Below, piece by piece: positions 8,554-19,680 of a stretch of 64,000 nucleotides of DNA. The DNA lies in NCBI GenBank assembly GCA_951394405.1, contig OX596335.1:744001-808000 (forward strand), read 5' to 3'. A program made the translations under genes and the position numbers. Position 1 is the stretch's first letter, and every line of letters begins with the position of its first letter. Below the pieces are notes generated by a model, which ran no database searches, was not told the DNA's origin, and saw only the letters and a program-made list of their open reading frames with translations. Source of the stretch: Coprinellus micaceus (lineage: Eukaryota; Basidiomycota; Agaricomycetes; Agaricales; Psathyrellaceae).

Positions 8554-10356
8554 CTACGGGTACTCGCTATAGTCTATAGGATCATAAACCTCCGAGTTCC
8601 ATGTTATCTCCCCGTCCAGATCCCACACGCTGACCCTTCGGGCAACAGCCCCTTTCTCCAGTTCCATCAGGCTATCACGAGCAATATCCCTATCCTCTGT
8701 GCTAAGATATGCGACGAAGACAAGCTTGAACTCATCCAGCTGCTCGTCACCCCGATTTTTGAAGACCCGCAGTACATCCTCCAATAAGTGATCTAATTCA
8801 GTCCCATCATCTTGCTCGACCCTTTCGCCCTCTTCCGACTCGTCCGTATTTGAAGATGATGCTACGTCTGGAGGAGCGCCATCCCAATGTAGAACGATTG
8901 CCCTGAGCGAAGGGAAGGAAAGCGTGGGGCTACCTAGTGACGCATCATCTTCACTCCGCCCTAGCTCCTTGAAAAAGGGCTCCGTAAGGACCTTCTCCGC
9001 GTCTGTCCTAACCACCTCCAAGCGTCCCAGTTTCCCGAGCATCGACCAGAACTGAGCGGGAACGTCAGACGCCCAGTAGGAGGCTTGCATTGTGATGGCG
9101 CGAAGGTTTTCGAGTGACCATAACGATTGATGGTGAAGAGCAGGGTCGAAGGCGAATGTCCTTCCGAATCCGAGCCGCACCCACTCCGGCCGGTCGCCAA
9201 AGCCTACTGAGGGCTCCCCCGCTCGAGGTGTCGACCCATAATCTGGCCACTGTTCGACGCGACAGGTATTCCACACTTTTACAGCCTCCCAACCATGCTC
9301 TTCCTCCTGACACAGCTCGATCTCTTCGGGAACTATGCTCCCACCAAAGAACCGTACCAATGTACGCAGATAGGCATCCCTTAGATCTCCACTTCTATCT
9401 AAAGGACTGCCGCAAAACACCGTAACGTTCCCTTCTTGCGAGACGTCGAGTGGCATCCGAATGGTCGACAGTGCTGTGCAGATGGGCTCCCATCCGCCTC
9501 CGCTTCCCAGATACAACTTCTTCAGGTTGGGCATCTTGACAACAGGAAACTGGTCAGGCCTGAACGCCTCGTTGATATACGGCAGATTGTCCACCTTCAG
9601 CACTTCTAGCTGGGGGGCGTGTTTGAGGAACGTGAAGAGTCCGTCGAGGTCGTTTGCAGCGTACCAGAAGGTGGCATGCGTGAGGGAGAGAGATGTGAAG
9701 GCTTGGGATGTCCATGGGAGGGAGACGGCCATTGTTTCGATGTGCCGAAGCTTCGGCGCACCTCCTGATAGGAATTGCTCACCAATGTTCAAAGGGAGAG
9801 GGTCGTCGACATTTAGTCGCATACCAAGCAACTCTAAGTGCTCGAGTGACTCAGCACACCCTACGATCTCGGACAGGATGGCCGCGATTACTGGCACCTC
9901 GCAGAAGGTGCGAATGGACTTGATTCGACCGAGCTCCGTGCGGAGGATCTTGGAGATAACCGCGAAGGCTCTGGGATATGGGTCGTCCTCCAAGGATGAT
10001 CCACAGAATTCCAGGTTTACAGCTATCGAGCCGGCGTTCTGCCAGATGAGCTCGAGCAGGGAAGGGTCTGTGGACATCTGAATCTGGATACAAGACCAGA
10101 GCTCGTGGGACCCCAAGGCAACCTCCCTCCACAATCTTGAAACGTGGGAGAGCGTAATGGAGGGGTGAGGATGTGCGGTGTTGGAATGGGCGTTATCCCA
10201 GGTAAGGTCCATGAAGGTGAGACTTCCTGCCATGACCTGGGCAAGCAGCTCGGGAGGGAGACGGGAGACGGGGAGGGAACCATTGGAGAGGCGTTTCGTG
10301 ATTACGGCTTGCTCGACATTGGCGGGAGTTAGGGTTAGATCCCTTGCGCTGGCCAT
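8554..10356 (-). CDS. F-box protein
   Basis: Single-exon, 600-residue protein. An F-box-like segment at residues 32-90 reads SRLPPELLAQVM..., then CHVSRLWR-type HVSRLWREVALGSHELW, a signature very common in mushroom F-box proteins. The remainder is an irregular leucine-rich region, presumably the substrate-recognition part, followed by an acidic stretch (EEGERVEQDDGTE) about 85 residues before the end. By family knowledge it would bind Skp1 in an SCF ubiquitin ligase; the substrate is unknown. The ATG at 10356 is first in frame and gives a complete F-box. Two further full-length members of the same type lie at 16522 and 57844. Confidence 0.8.
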   Translation of the reverse strand: MASARDLTLTPANVEQAVITKRLSNGSLPVSRLPPELLAQVMAGSLTFMDLTWDNAHSNTAHPHPSITLSHVSRLWREVALGSHELWSCIQIQMSTDPSLLELIWQNAGSIAVNLEFCGSSLEDDPYPRAFAVISKILRTELGRIKSIRTFCEVPVIAAILSEIVGCAESLEHLELLGMRLNVDDPLPLNIGEQFLSGGAPKLRHIETMAVSLPWTSQAFTSLSLTHATFWYAANDLDGLFTFLKHAPQLEVLKVDNLPYINEAFRPDQFPVVKMPNLKKLYLGSGGGWEPICTALSTIRMPLDVSQEGNVTVFCGSPLDRSGDLRDAYLRTLVRFFGGSIVPEEIELCQEEEHGWEAVKVWNTCRVEQWPDYGSTPRAGEPSVGFGDRPEWVRLGFGRTFAFDPALHHQSLWSLENLRAITMQASYWASDVPAQFWSMLGKLGRLEVVRTDAEKVLTEPFFKELGRSEDDASLGSPTLSFPSLRAIVLHWDGAPPDVASSSNTDESEEGERVEQDDGTELDHLLEDVLRVFKNRGDEQLDEFKLVFVAYLSTEDRDIARDSLMELEKGAVARRVSVWDLDGEITWNSEVYDPIDYSEYP

Positions 10357-11065
10357 GCTCGACTCGAATATGTAAAGCTGGGGAATTGTAAGGTTTCTGT
10401 CAAGAATGAATGTGTGGGGCTGTTCGATGGTGGATGTGGGGAGTAAGTCGTAACCTACAGGCGCTGATATTTACCTGGGTGTGATGATGGTCGCACACAG
10501 AGAGTGCGTATATTTATCCATTGGCAATTGCAGCACCGGAATCATAGATGTGATAGATGGATATTGAGGGTATCATACGGAAGACGCGGCTACCGTTCTC
10601 GTGCGAGGTATGTATGGAGATCTCGGAGAGGCCGAACATGGGTGGGATATAAGTATGCGGGATGTAAATGAGCGTGTGGGTGTGTGTGGTGAGTGTGACC
10701 GAAACCAGGGTATGCTGTGGAAGTTAGTATGTCATGGCGAATCGTACTAGGGTGTCGTTATCGTAAGAGGGCATTAACAAACTGATTAGTGGTAGTGGGA
10801 AGTAGATGAAGGAGATGGAGTGAAAATCAGGGAGTAGAAAGCGGGAGGAAGGCAAGAGGGACGAAACAGACAACAGAAGACGAAAGAAAAACAACAGGGG
10901 GGGAGAACTACCAACAGAAACAAGTATTACAACATTACTTATCGTATAGCAATAAGCAGGAAATGGTAACAGGGTATATATGCCCAAGCAAAGGCAGAAG
11001 ACAAATCGAAAAGCGAAAAATAGAAGCAAGCAATTCGGAACGCACGATGTCTTCGCAGTGTCCGC
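10357..11065. other. Intergenic, with purine-rich tract
   Basis: 5' flank of the F-box gene on the left and 3' flank of the Ser/Pro-rich gene on the right. About 10790-10920 is strongly purine-rich on the plus strand and makes a spurious hydrophobic open frame on the minus strand (10724-11029). AT-rich ATAAATATA at about 10508-10517 could serve as a TATA-like element for the F-box gene. Confidence 0.45.
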
Positions 11066-14000
11066 TCAGTATCCTCCAGGTGGGTTCATCCCGCTGATTG
11101 ACCCCACGCCTTTCATAATGTCAGCACCAAGAACCCGCAGGTTCCTCCCAAACGCAGAGAACGACGCCGTATTCTTTCTTCCCTGCTTTGGCCCGTGGCT
11201 GTCGTCTCCATTCGCCTTGGCCTTGGGCGACCGCGAGGCAGCCGAAGAACCAGGAGAGCCAGTGGACACGCTCCTCTCCCTATCCCTCGCTTTCTGCTTG
11301 GATGACTGCGCCTCCTGGCGGGGGCGTTGGGGCGACTGGTTTGCATGGTGAGGGAAGCTGAAGTAATCGACGACATGAGAAGCATCTCGCTTATGCTCAT
11401 CGTCCTCGAGGATGACCGCCGGGTTCTGCAAAGCAGGCTTGTCTGCAATGGTACTGGTGCTCATCCGGATGCTGGGCTCAGAGAGCGTCCTCGAATGAGC
11501 GGGAGGCTTCCTGGTTATACTACCCTTGATCAACCCCTCGCCGCTGTCGGTGTCGCTCTCCCCACTGGCACCTCCTTGCACGAGTTCGATGCCGCTATGC
11601 GCATTGACAGGTGACACCACGGCCAAAGGGCTTGGCTTCATCCTGGGACTTGCGCGGGGACTGTTTCTCGGACTGAGGCTTGGACTGTTGAACGGAGAGG
11701 ACCGTGGACTAATTCGAGGACTGGAGTGTGGTGAGGCCCTGGGACTGGGACTGACTCGTGGGCTTGCCCGTGGACTACCTCCACGGGGTGTGAGGAAATC
11801 TGGGGTGTTTGAGGCGCGGGGAGTGTTTAGGGTGCTAGTATGCGGAGTATTACCTGCTCCAGGGGACGCTGGTAATAGGAATGTTAGTCACTTGACAGAT
11901 AAGTAGCACGAGGGGCTTACCATCCGGCGTCCCACAGGGGCTCCCTTTCGGTGACTTAGGCAACGGGAACAGCATATCGTCATCCTCCTCCGTACTTCTG
12001 GCCTTCGGTCCCTGCTCAGCATCGCGCACGATCTTTTTCCTCAGGTCCCCCACCTCCGACAGGTCAATGACGATCGCACTTGTCCGCTTTTGCTCACGCT
12101 CTCGGTTCTTTCGCCGGTCTTTGCCGTCGAGGTCCATGTTCTGCAGGGTATTGGCAATAAGAAGTTCTTCCTCCTGCCTCCGCTTGTCCTTGGGCGTCGC
12201 ATGATAGCTATGTCGCTTTCTGTGGCGAGGAGGTGTGGCGGTTGTAGGTGACGGGAGAGGGCTATTCGAAGGTGAGCTCTTGAGGATGGGCTTGGGAGCA
12301 GGTCCCTTGTAGCTACCGTTGCTGCGTGCACTTGAGCGGCTGCCAGCGCTTCCTCGACTTCCAGAGCTACTACCACTCCCCGCGCTCCCGACGGAGTCAC
12401 CGCTGCCATTACTCGCGATGCTGGCCATCGAGCCGTCCGACGATACTCTCCCATGTGGCTTGAAGGCGGGAACGGCGAGGAATTTCCGGGGAGTCGATGG
12501 CAATGCTGAGGTAGAGGCGATGGGAGTGGGATCGGACACAGAGTTCATGCTCAAACTCGAGCTTGACCTTGAGGAGACGACGGGGACTTCATCCATCGGC
12601 GGGGGCGAAGGAAGCACGGGCCTGTCGAGAGCCATCATTTTGCTCAAACTACTCCCGCTCGCGCTCCTCCTCTTCAATCCTTCGACCTCATCCACCACAG
12701 CCCTAGTCAGCTTGCCCGTCGGGATAGGTTCAGCTCCAGCTTCTTCCGCCGCCGATTCGGGTTCTGTCTCGGTTTCTGGGTCTGGGTCTGCATCCGCGTC
12801 AGCTTCCAACTCCTGATCGGTCTCCTCCTCGATGGGCACAGTCGAGACGGTCAGAAGTGGCCGCTTGGTGGGGGTTACCACGGGGACAGCGTCGATCACC
12901 ACCGCTGCGGGATGCCCGCAGACGACAGCGTGGGCCGCTACCACAGACGTCGTTGTACCTCCGCCGCCGTCCACCGCAACAACGCTGCTCGCAATGCTAG
13001 AACTACTCGCTGCGCTGGAGCTTCTCCTCCTTCGCCGCCTTGCCCCTTTGCTGAACTTCTCCTTCCATTCTTCTCCTTGACGTAACGCGTCTTCCAAGGT
13101 CCTGCTGCAGTTGTCGCAGCACGGGCGTAAGGGGATGAGTTCAGGTAGCGCGGCAAAAACTGCCGAATCCATTGCGGACGTTGACGCTGAGGCTACAAGA
13201 CTGTGGGTCGGGGCTCCAGGAGCAGGTGGGGAGGACGACACAGGGAGGTAACACGATGTTACGGGGTCCATACGAGGATTGGTATACAAGGCATTATGAG
13301 GGTGATGAGTGATTTCGGGGGGGGCTGGGTGTGGGGGAGGTGAGGCACCTGCGAATCCGCGGGAAGGTGATCGTGATACCTCTGGAGAGAGGCTTCTATG
13401 CATCAGGATGGGGGAGATGGGGGCAGCCTGAGAGGTAGAACTCGACGTCGATGACGACCTTTCTCTACTGGATTTTCGGCCTCTGTTCGTAGGCAGAGGG
13501 TGTGCGGGGTATTCAATGCTTGGTGAGCGTAGGTGGGGGTGACGCGACGCATTTTGAGGTCGTTCGGGAGAAAATCTGCATTAGAAATTTAAATCCCCAT
13601 CCGAGAACCAGGGTAGAAATAACTTACGTAGGGATTGGCACTTTGAAGCTCAGGCGCACAACCTTGCGTTGGTGCGCCGCCTCGTCTTCGGTTCCACTCT
13701 CTCCGGTGAGGCCTTCGTCGTCAGTAGTCTTCGCGTGACTGCCGCTGCCTCCTGCGGGCCACAAAGGAAGAGAATATGAACGATTGACGACGACGACCTT
13801 CTTCATCTTGTTCAGGCCGAAGACGGCCTTGAACCCTCCCTTGGAGGGCCCGCCTTCGCCGGCGCCGTGGTTGGGGCTGGCGAACCATTCGGAGTCGGGA
13901 ATGACAGCGCACTCGTTGTCAAAGCGCACCAAGCGCGATACTCCCCACTCCGGAGGAGGGGTTGCGTCGCTGGTGACGAACTCTGGCTCGTAGCTGCCAC

Positions 14001-14250
14001 CATAGGTGCTGGGCATCGGCGGCGTTGATGGAACTGGGGATGATGGAGGGGAGCTCGAGAGGGAAACGCGGCGACGAGGAGTGAGAGAGCAGGGTATAAC
14101 GCAGGAGATTGTGGGGCTCGTCGTCGGCGACGTGGAGGCCATGGTCGTCGCCGTCGTTGTCGAGGTTGGGGACAAGAGCCGTGAAGTCGAACGAGCAGGT
14201 ATTCCCGAGAGCTGATTGGCTCGCTTAGCTCCGTCGGGATCTTCCAGCAT
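11066..14250 (-). CDS. Large Ser/Pro-rich disordered protein with SPR repeats
   Basis: Three exons (13628-14250, 11921-13575, 11066-11868) join in frame to 1,026 residues. Residues 85-180 hold the only ordered-looking part, with hydrophobic motifs RLVRFDNECAVIP, KVVVVNRSYSLP and VVRLSFKVP. The rest is Ser, Pro, Thr and Glu rich. Near residues 770-830 an SPRxSPR-type repeat (ASPRVSPSPRASPHSSPR and following) offers many SP phospho-sites. A CxxC pair (CDNCSRT, near 310) and a charged KDRRKNREREQKR segment are also visible. The first ATG is 14250, but the ATG at 14142 has the better context (ACGACCATGG). No family was recognised. The VRF-type motifs are compatible with docking to a phosphatase or kinase, which is inference only. 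Confidence 0.7.
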
Positions 14251-14965
14251 GCTCGGACCTTATTCGCTGTCCAGTTCTGGCCATCCATTCCTCACACACA
14301 TCGTTCGACATTCAATCCTGTGTCCCTTCTTGATACAAGGAAATTTAAGATATCATGACATGACGTCCGGAGAAACCATCTTCTTTGATTCAAGTTCGCC
14401 AGCGAACCTCGTGTCGGGAAACCCTGCTTCTCCTGCCTTCTTTCGGCGCTTGTTCGTACTGGAACCGTTGCAGGGTCCATTTTCATCGGGACCGGATGCC
14501 AGCAGGCAAGCGCCCGCGCAGAATGTATCGGAGGGGGCTGTTTAGAGCCTGAATGGGAGTGTCTATGCAAAGCAAGGAGGGTAGCACCCGCGGCTCCCAG
14601 TCAGGATGCAGCAGTTCGGGAAGCTTGTTGGGTATTTTACAAGACTTCGTATCAGGACGGATGAAAGGGAGTTACGACGGGATATCTGAGCGCACACACA
14701 GTACACAAACGGATGTCCGTCAATCGCTGAGATCGCTGTCGTCGCTAATGAGACAGCAGACCAGTAGTAGGACAGGCGGGAGGACGCAACGAGGCAAGGA
14801 TCTCGCCGCTCGGTGTTGGACAACAGATGCTGGGGGTATACTTGGGTTTGAACTGACCACAAGCGACCATCATGATCATCCCTCATTGACATATCACTCC
14901 GTAGTACACGGTTCATGGCGAACTGAGGGAGTACAAGCCTGAATCGATTGTGGGTACCCCCCTTA
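14251..14965. other. Intergenic left of the transposon
   Basis: 5' flank of the Ser/Pro-rich gene followed by sequence without a recognisable gene. It ends with the TA target site at 14964-14965. Confidence 0.5.
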
Positions 14966-15050
14966 CTGGCCTTTGCATATTTCCGTGAAATGTCAAAAGT
15001 TTTTGAACACATCACGTGCCCCCGTGCCTAAGCCAAACAAATGCAATAAG
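14966..15050. repeat. Left terminal inverted repeat
   Basis: Begins CTGGCCTTTGCATATTTCCG and pairs with 15563-15647 in inverse orientation; it also contains the E-box-like palindrome CACGTG. Confidence 0.9.
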
Positions 15051-15500
15051 AGAATTGATACCGCTGCTAAGACGAGCGCCTAACTCTTGCAGTCTCCTCC
15101 AATGCCCCATCGTCAACCATCCGTATTCCCTCTGAAAAGTGCGGTCATAGACTGCACTCTCATCGATGAACACAAAAAGCTCAGGATCGGCATACTGTGA
15201 AATTCGCGCCTCCCACGCTGCCGGTACCTCCTCATTTCGTTCCAACGCCTCCTTCTGGACGTGTTTCCGCGTGATACCGAGACGGAGGAGTGCTCTCGAC
15301 ATTGTCGCAATGGAAACGTGACCTGTGCGAAGGCTAAGTGGGTTATTGACCGAGCCGAACCTGCGCCAATTTTCAATGGTCTTGTGGAACACACCGATCG
15401 AACACTGGGCTTGCAACCGTATCTCGTCCATAATGAGGCGGTCATCGAAGTACCAGCTTACTATGCGAGCCTTCAGGTCATCGGAGAGGGCAGGTGGCAT
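15012..15500 (-). pseudogene. Transposase remnant, IS630/Tc1-mariner type
   Basis: An uninterrupted 162-codon frame begins with a helix-turn-helix region (ALSDDLKARIVSWYFDDRL ... TIENWRRFGSV) typical of fungal Tc1/mariner transposases. It jumps directly to VSIATMSRALLRLGITRK and then to the first catalytic segment, FVFIDESAVYDRTFQ (first D of the DDE/D triad). The middle of the DNA-binding region and everything after the first catalytic Asp are absent, so the protein cannot be active. The frame runs on into the left inverted repeat. By family knowledge a full transposase is about twice as long. Confidence 0.8.
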
Positions 15501-15562
15501 GGCGGTTCTATGCTCAACGGGGTCGAGATGAACGTCTAGCGCGTCATCGCGATTATCGCCGC

Positions 15563-15647
15563 CTTATCGCATTTGTTTGGCTCAGGCACGGGGGCACGTG
15601 ATGTGTTCAAAAACTTTTGACATTTCACGGAAATATGCAAAGGCCAG
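15563..15647. repeat. Right terminal inverted repeat
   Basis: Inverse copy of 14966-15050, ending CAAAGGCCAG before the TA duplication. Confidence 0.9.
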
Positions 15648-16521
15648 TAGAGACTGAATAGCATAGTTGTGGGCGGGTTCAAGAGGATAACGCCGGCCGT
15701 AGAGTTTCGACGGATACAGCTCGTGAGGATGCCCTCCCATCTGCGCCATCCATCCCCGATGTACGTGGATAAGCCGTATTACTGGGCAACCCGGAGTCAC
15801 CCAGCTAGCGCCACTATGCCCGAGCGTATACCTGCCAATTAAGCAAAGAGGGAGTTGGAGAGGGAAGGGAACCCTACACATCCGAGTTGCCGAGCCGTGC
15901 CATGCCGAACGACTGGCGCCTAATTCGCCGATCTGCCCAAATCAGGGTGCCCCACGGATAGGGGTAAACATTGACATGGATAGCTGGGGCTTTGGTGGGT
16001 TCAAAAGCAGCGCGGTCGAGGCCACATTTTGCCGATTTTGAGTAGGATAGGCCCTTCCATTTGGCGTGATCGCAAGGAGAGTTTGGGAATAGCAATCAGG
16101 TTTAATTTGTACTATCGAACTGGAGATTTCGAATTCGCGGGAAACGTGGGGGGCACTTTGAAAGGTCGAAAAGACACTGAAATGGCACTGAAGTATCTTG
16201 AGGCGCTACGTGACGCTCACCAGATTTCGCACAGGGGAAGGCCATTCCTCGTATAAAACGGGAATGGATTTCAAGAAAGATGAAATTAATTCGTCAGAGG
16301 TGTCGTTATTCTGTTGGAGAGGACTTGGAACAGGAAGTAAGAGTACTTAGTGTACGCTATCGGTACTAAATAGTGCATCTCATGGCCGAAGAGTCGTAGT
16401 ACTACCCTCAGTTCGAGCGCAGAGCATATGGTTCACGAGTAGATAGGTAGAAAATAAATCAAGAAAACTCCTACTCAATGCACCTTCGTAAATAAGAGGA
16501 TATGGGTTCATCATTGTCAGC
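15648..16521. other. Intergenic right of the transposon
   Basis: No gene recognised. The right part is the 3' flank of the F-box gene that ends at 16522. Confidence 0.5.
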
Positions 16522-18426
16522 TCAGAACAATGACCCGACTTGACCTTCAGTTGTCTCCCCCTTCCGATTTGCAGAGAGTCTGACGAAGAATCCCGGAACT
16601 GGCTGCACAACAAGTTTGGTGTTGGGCTGGATGGCTGCGGGTACCACCGGCTTTCTTCGCGTCCAGACAAGCCGGTGCACGAGAGTGGACAGCCTAGCGA
16701 CCAAGACTTTGCTCGGAGCGGAGTCGCAATCCAGAAAGGTCAGAGAGTCCAGGGTACCGACCTCTCCCCCACTTCGATGCGACATGGCTAATTCTCGGCG
16801 CTTTTCGAGAGCGTTTACGAATGGTTCGAGGACGGAACTGCAACTCACGTGTCCAACCTGAATTCCGCGACGTCTGAGCTCGCTGCGGTTTGGATTCTGT
16901 ACTTCGATATGCCTTAGAGATGGAAAGGGGAATGCGGATTCTGGCTCCTGAAGCGGTTCTTCGATTTCGCCCCCAAAAGCGCTCTTTTGGCTGGAAGGGC
17001 CGTCGTGCTCGCTGAAGATATACGGCAGGAGTGTGAGTACGTTCTTGGCATCGATGCGGATTGCGACCAGGGCGGGACAGGCGGAGATGCGTCTCCAGAA
17101 CGCGTCCGGATATTGGACGGCATCCCCGGTCATTATTTCAACTTCGGCCGCCGACCAGCAGCCTTGCACCAGCGAAGATTTCAGGTCGGGAGCAGCAGCC
17201 AAAGGCAGCCAGTCCTCACAGCCCACCGTCCGAAGGGTTTCCTGCTCGATTATACTGAGCGTCATTGTGGTGATTTGGGTGGGCCGAATCCCCTCTCCTC
17301 TCACCTCCTTGCCAACTCCAGCGAAGGAGCGTCCCTCCGACGATTGAATACTGACGGCAAAGGAATGAGGTGAGAAAGGAGGGGGATCCTCTCGGGAAGA
17401 GTAGTTGCCGAGATTGCGGGCTTGCCCGACGGCGCCAAATATCCCTCCAGCAACCTCAAGTAGACCCTCGCGGGCCACGCCTCGCGCTACCATACACTGT
17501 AGCCGGAGGTGTAACAGAAGGGCCGGCATCCTGAGAAGGGACAATAGCATCGTGATTGTCAGAGCGTGGCCTATGAGTGCGAGAGAGGTAAGGGATGGCA
17601 TCGGCACTGCTTTGACGGAGACTTCGTTGAGCAAATTGTGTTGAAGCGGGTGGACAAATTGTAACGTGAGCGTTTTGATTCGAGGAATCTTCCGCAGTGC
17701 CCCTGCGAGTTCCGTAAGGCTACTGCTCTGGGGTATCTCCAAACAGGCGTCTGTGAGCGAAGAGGAGCCGTGTAGCAGGGGAGATATCGGAGAAATGGTA
17801 CATCCAATGAGGTCCAGCGAGCGCAGTTGCGGGACGTTATTCTGAAGTACAATATGATGAGAGAGGTTTGGTCCCTCCCAGCGCCAATCCCGGTCGGGCT
17901 CCCTAGATATGCTGATACGAACGGTGCGAAGAGATGGTCCTTGCGGAAACACGGGGATAAGGTCCTGCAGTGACTCCATGTTTCCTCTGAAATTCAGCCT
18001 GGACAATTCGGCCTCCCAGATGAGTCGTGTGGCCGTTTGCAAGGCCGTGATCGGTTGACCGCGCGTTGGATGCCTCGGGCCCGCCTCAAGGTCAATGTGA
18101 AGGGAAAGAGGCATGGGTTGGGCGTGTTTGAACACGAAATCAAGTCGTCTGGCCAAGGTTTTCGCTTCGAGATCGACTTCGACCCAAAGTCGGGGACAGC
18201 CAAGTGCCACTGACCTCCAGAACCGGGAGACATGACATAGGGTGGGGATGTAGTTTTCAGTTCGCTGGGCGAACCTATCGGGGACGTCTGTCGTCGTCGT
18301 TGAGAGAAGGAGAATTTCGGAGAGGACCTCTGCCGGAATACGACCTGCTGGCGAGAGGGCATTCCTACGTCGTTGGAGGAGTGTGATTTGGGCGTCGATA
18401 TCCTGTTGGGAAGTCTCCGAGTCCAT
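16522..18426 (-). CDS. F-box protein
   Basis: Single exon, 634 residues. A short heptad-like N-terminus (residues 5-25, LLQRRRNALSPAGR) leads into the F-box (RIPAEVLSEILLLS ... CHVSRFWRSVALGCPRLW, residues 28-80). Leucine-rich irregular repeats follow. The C-terminal region (residues 430-600: PDAFWRRISACPALVAIRID, LDSLTFLDC, LSTLVHRLVW) is collinear with the short plus-strand protein at 37479-38108. The predicted role is an SCF substrate receptor with unknown substrate. The ATG at 18426 is the first in frame and is preceded by stops. Confidence 0.8.
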   Translation of the reverse strand: MDSETSQQDIDAQITLLQRRRNALSPAGRIPAEVLSEILLLSTTTTDVPDRFAQRTENYIPTLCHVSRFWRSVALGCPRLWVEVDLEAKTLARRLDFVFKHAQPMPLSLHIDLEAGPRHPTRGQPITALQTATRLIWEAELSRLNFRGNMESLQDLIPVFPQGPSLRTVRISISREPDRDWRWEGPNLSHHIVLQNNVPQLRSLDLIGCTISPISPLLHGSSSLTDACLEIPQSSSLTELAGALRKIPRIKTLTLQFVHPLQHNLLNEVSVKAVPMPSLTSLALIGHALTITMLLSLLRMPALLLHLRLQCMVARGVAREGLLEVAGGIFGAVGQARNLGNYSSREDPPPFSPHSFAVSIQSSEGRSFAGVGKEVRGEGIRPTQITTMTLSIIEQETLRTVGCEDWLPLAAAPDLKSSLVQGCWSAAEVEIMTGDAVQYPDAFWRRISACPALVAIRIDAKNVLTLLPYIFSEHDGPSSQKSAFGGEIEEPLQEPESAFPFPSLRHIEVQNPNRSELRRRGIQVGHVSCSSVLEPFVNALEKRRELAMSHRSGGEVGTLDSLTFLDCDSAPSKVLVARLSTLVHRLVWTRRKPVVPAAIQPNTKLVVQPVPGFFVRLSANRKGETTEGQVGSLF

Positions 18427-19680
18427 GGTTGTAGGATCGGGAAGAATAGTGAGGACTCAGAGTGGTGACGATGTTCGCTATCTCTGGCCGAAAAGATCGT
18501 GAAGGAAGGCGAAAGGGTCGAATTGGAGGTTACGAGGAGAACGTGGGTTAGGGTGCCATCAACGGAGGGCAAGTATGAGCCCACGCCCCATCACGGGATG
18601 GCCCAACCCGGCGCCACTGGTAGGACTTGAACTTGCTTCGGCTGGCCTCAGACTGCAAGGTTGGTTATGATTCGAACTTTATCGCCAGTATAAGCAGTAG
18701 AAAGGAAGCGCTTTCCCGTGCGCACCCACGAACTATCCGTGGTAACATCCTCTCGCTTTCGCCTCGGCGTGCTATGTGATTCGGATCTGAGGGGTGACAA
18801 ACTAGGTGGCTACAAGTTTATCGGATATGTCGCATGGAAAAGACGGTAATATTGGACCCACTTATGCTGCAGAGTCTACCTTGTAATAAAACTGAAACAT
18901 AGAGAGCACCTGAAAACGAAGGCTACTCACCCGAGTCGCTGAGGGCAGCCGCCGGAATGACGGGCGCCTGATTCTGCGATCCCACCGAACCGGGGGGCCC
19001 AAGGTCATTGCCCCTCAAATAATAAGAACTTCACTCCTTTTATAATTCATACTGTTGAGAAGATCTCGCTCCTACCCAGTCTTCGCACTGAGGTTCGGAT
19101 TATATATCGTACCCGGTTCAGCGTAGACATACCAAGATGATCCAGACCGTGACAACGGTCAAGTAAGAGTCTGTCAAAACTCTCCGTCCAATGGTATCAT
19201 GACCCAGGCTCAACGAAGGGAGACCTTGGCGGCATGATTGGACATTCAAAGGTATCAGAACCAGCAGAATTCGGTCCCCCCAGCAAAAAGAAACCCGATT
19301 TGAGAACTGGGAACTGAACTCACCAAGTCGCCTACTCGACTTCCCCAAATCGAGCATCCCTGAAGTTCCCCGCCCTCCTGTGCCCCCGCATCCATGCGCC
19401 TGATAATTCCGAGGACCTTGGGCCACCATACAGGATTGAAGATGTCGAAGAGGGAGACGTTTTCAATCATTTACTACAAGTTGGCTGTTTTGACGCTCAT
19501 TGTTGATGAAGTGCAGGCGTCTAACGGGGCGCCTATCTTATCGCAAGGCCCCGTGTCAGCCACACTGGTCTAATCTGTCACGCGTCAACTGTGCAACACT
19601 TACTACCGGATACGAAATGAATGGCCGTGGAATGGTCATAGTCACATCTACCTACGTTCTCGATGAATGCGTTGAATCTC
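18427..19680. other. Mostly intergenic; possible small unresolved gene
   Basis: No gene can be fixed. On the minus strand 19335-19470 has a codon-like frame beginning MIENVSLFDIFNPVWW, with a good donor (GTGAGT) at about 19323. A hydrophobic frame around 19140-19180 (YLTVVTVWIIL) could belong to a short membrane protein. The frames do not join cleanly, so no CDS is claimed. The stretch 18600-18700 was checked for a tRNA and rejected. Confidence 0.3.

Larger units (their letters stand above)
14966..15647. mobile_element. Internally deleted Tc1/mariner-like transposon
   Basis: 682 bp bounded by 85-bp inverted repeats (14966-15050 and 15563-15647) that start CTGGCCTTTGCATATTTCC and differ at only two or three positions. 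TA dinucleotides flank both ends (14964-14965 and 15648-15649), the target duplication expected for Tc1/mariner. Inside lies a remnant of a transposase gene on the minus strand. The near identity of the repeats suggests recent movement; the short core means it cannot move itself. An intact relative would have to supply transposase. Confidence 0.9.

Noticed and set aside
10724..11029. Hydrophobic 101-codon minus frame
   Set aside because: It arises from a purine-rich plus-strand tract; composition is low-complexity and there are no supporting splice sites.
12319..12816. Plus-strand frame of 165 codons, Leu/Ala-rich
   Set aside because: Antisense of the Ser/Pro-rich protein; low-complexity consequence of its codon use.
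18600..18700. Possible minus-strand tRNA around ACTGGTAGGACTTGAAC
   Set aside because: No cloverleaf could be folded; anticodon and D-arm are absent.
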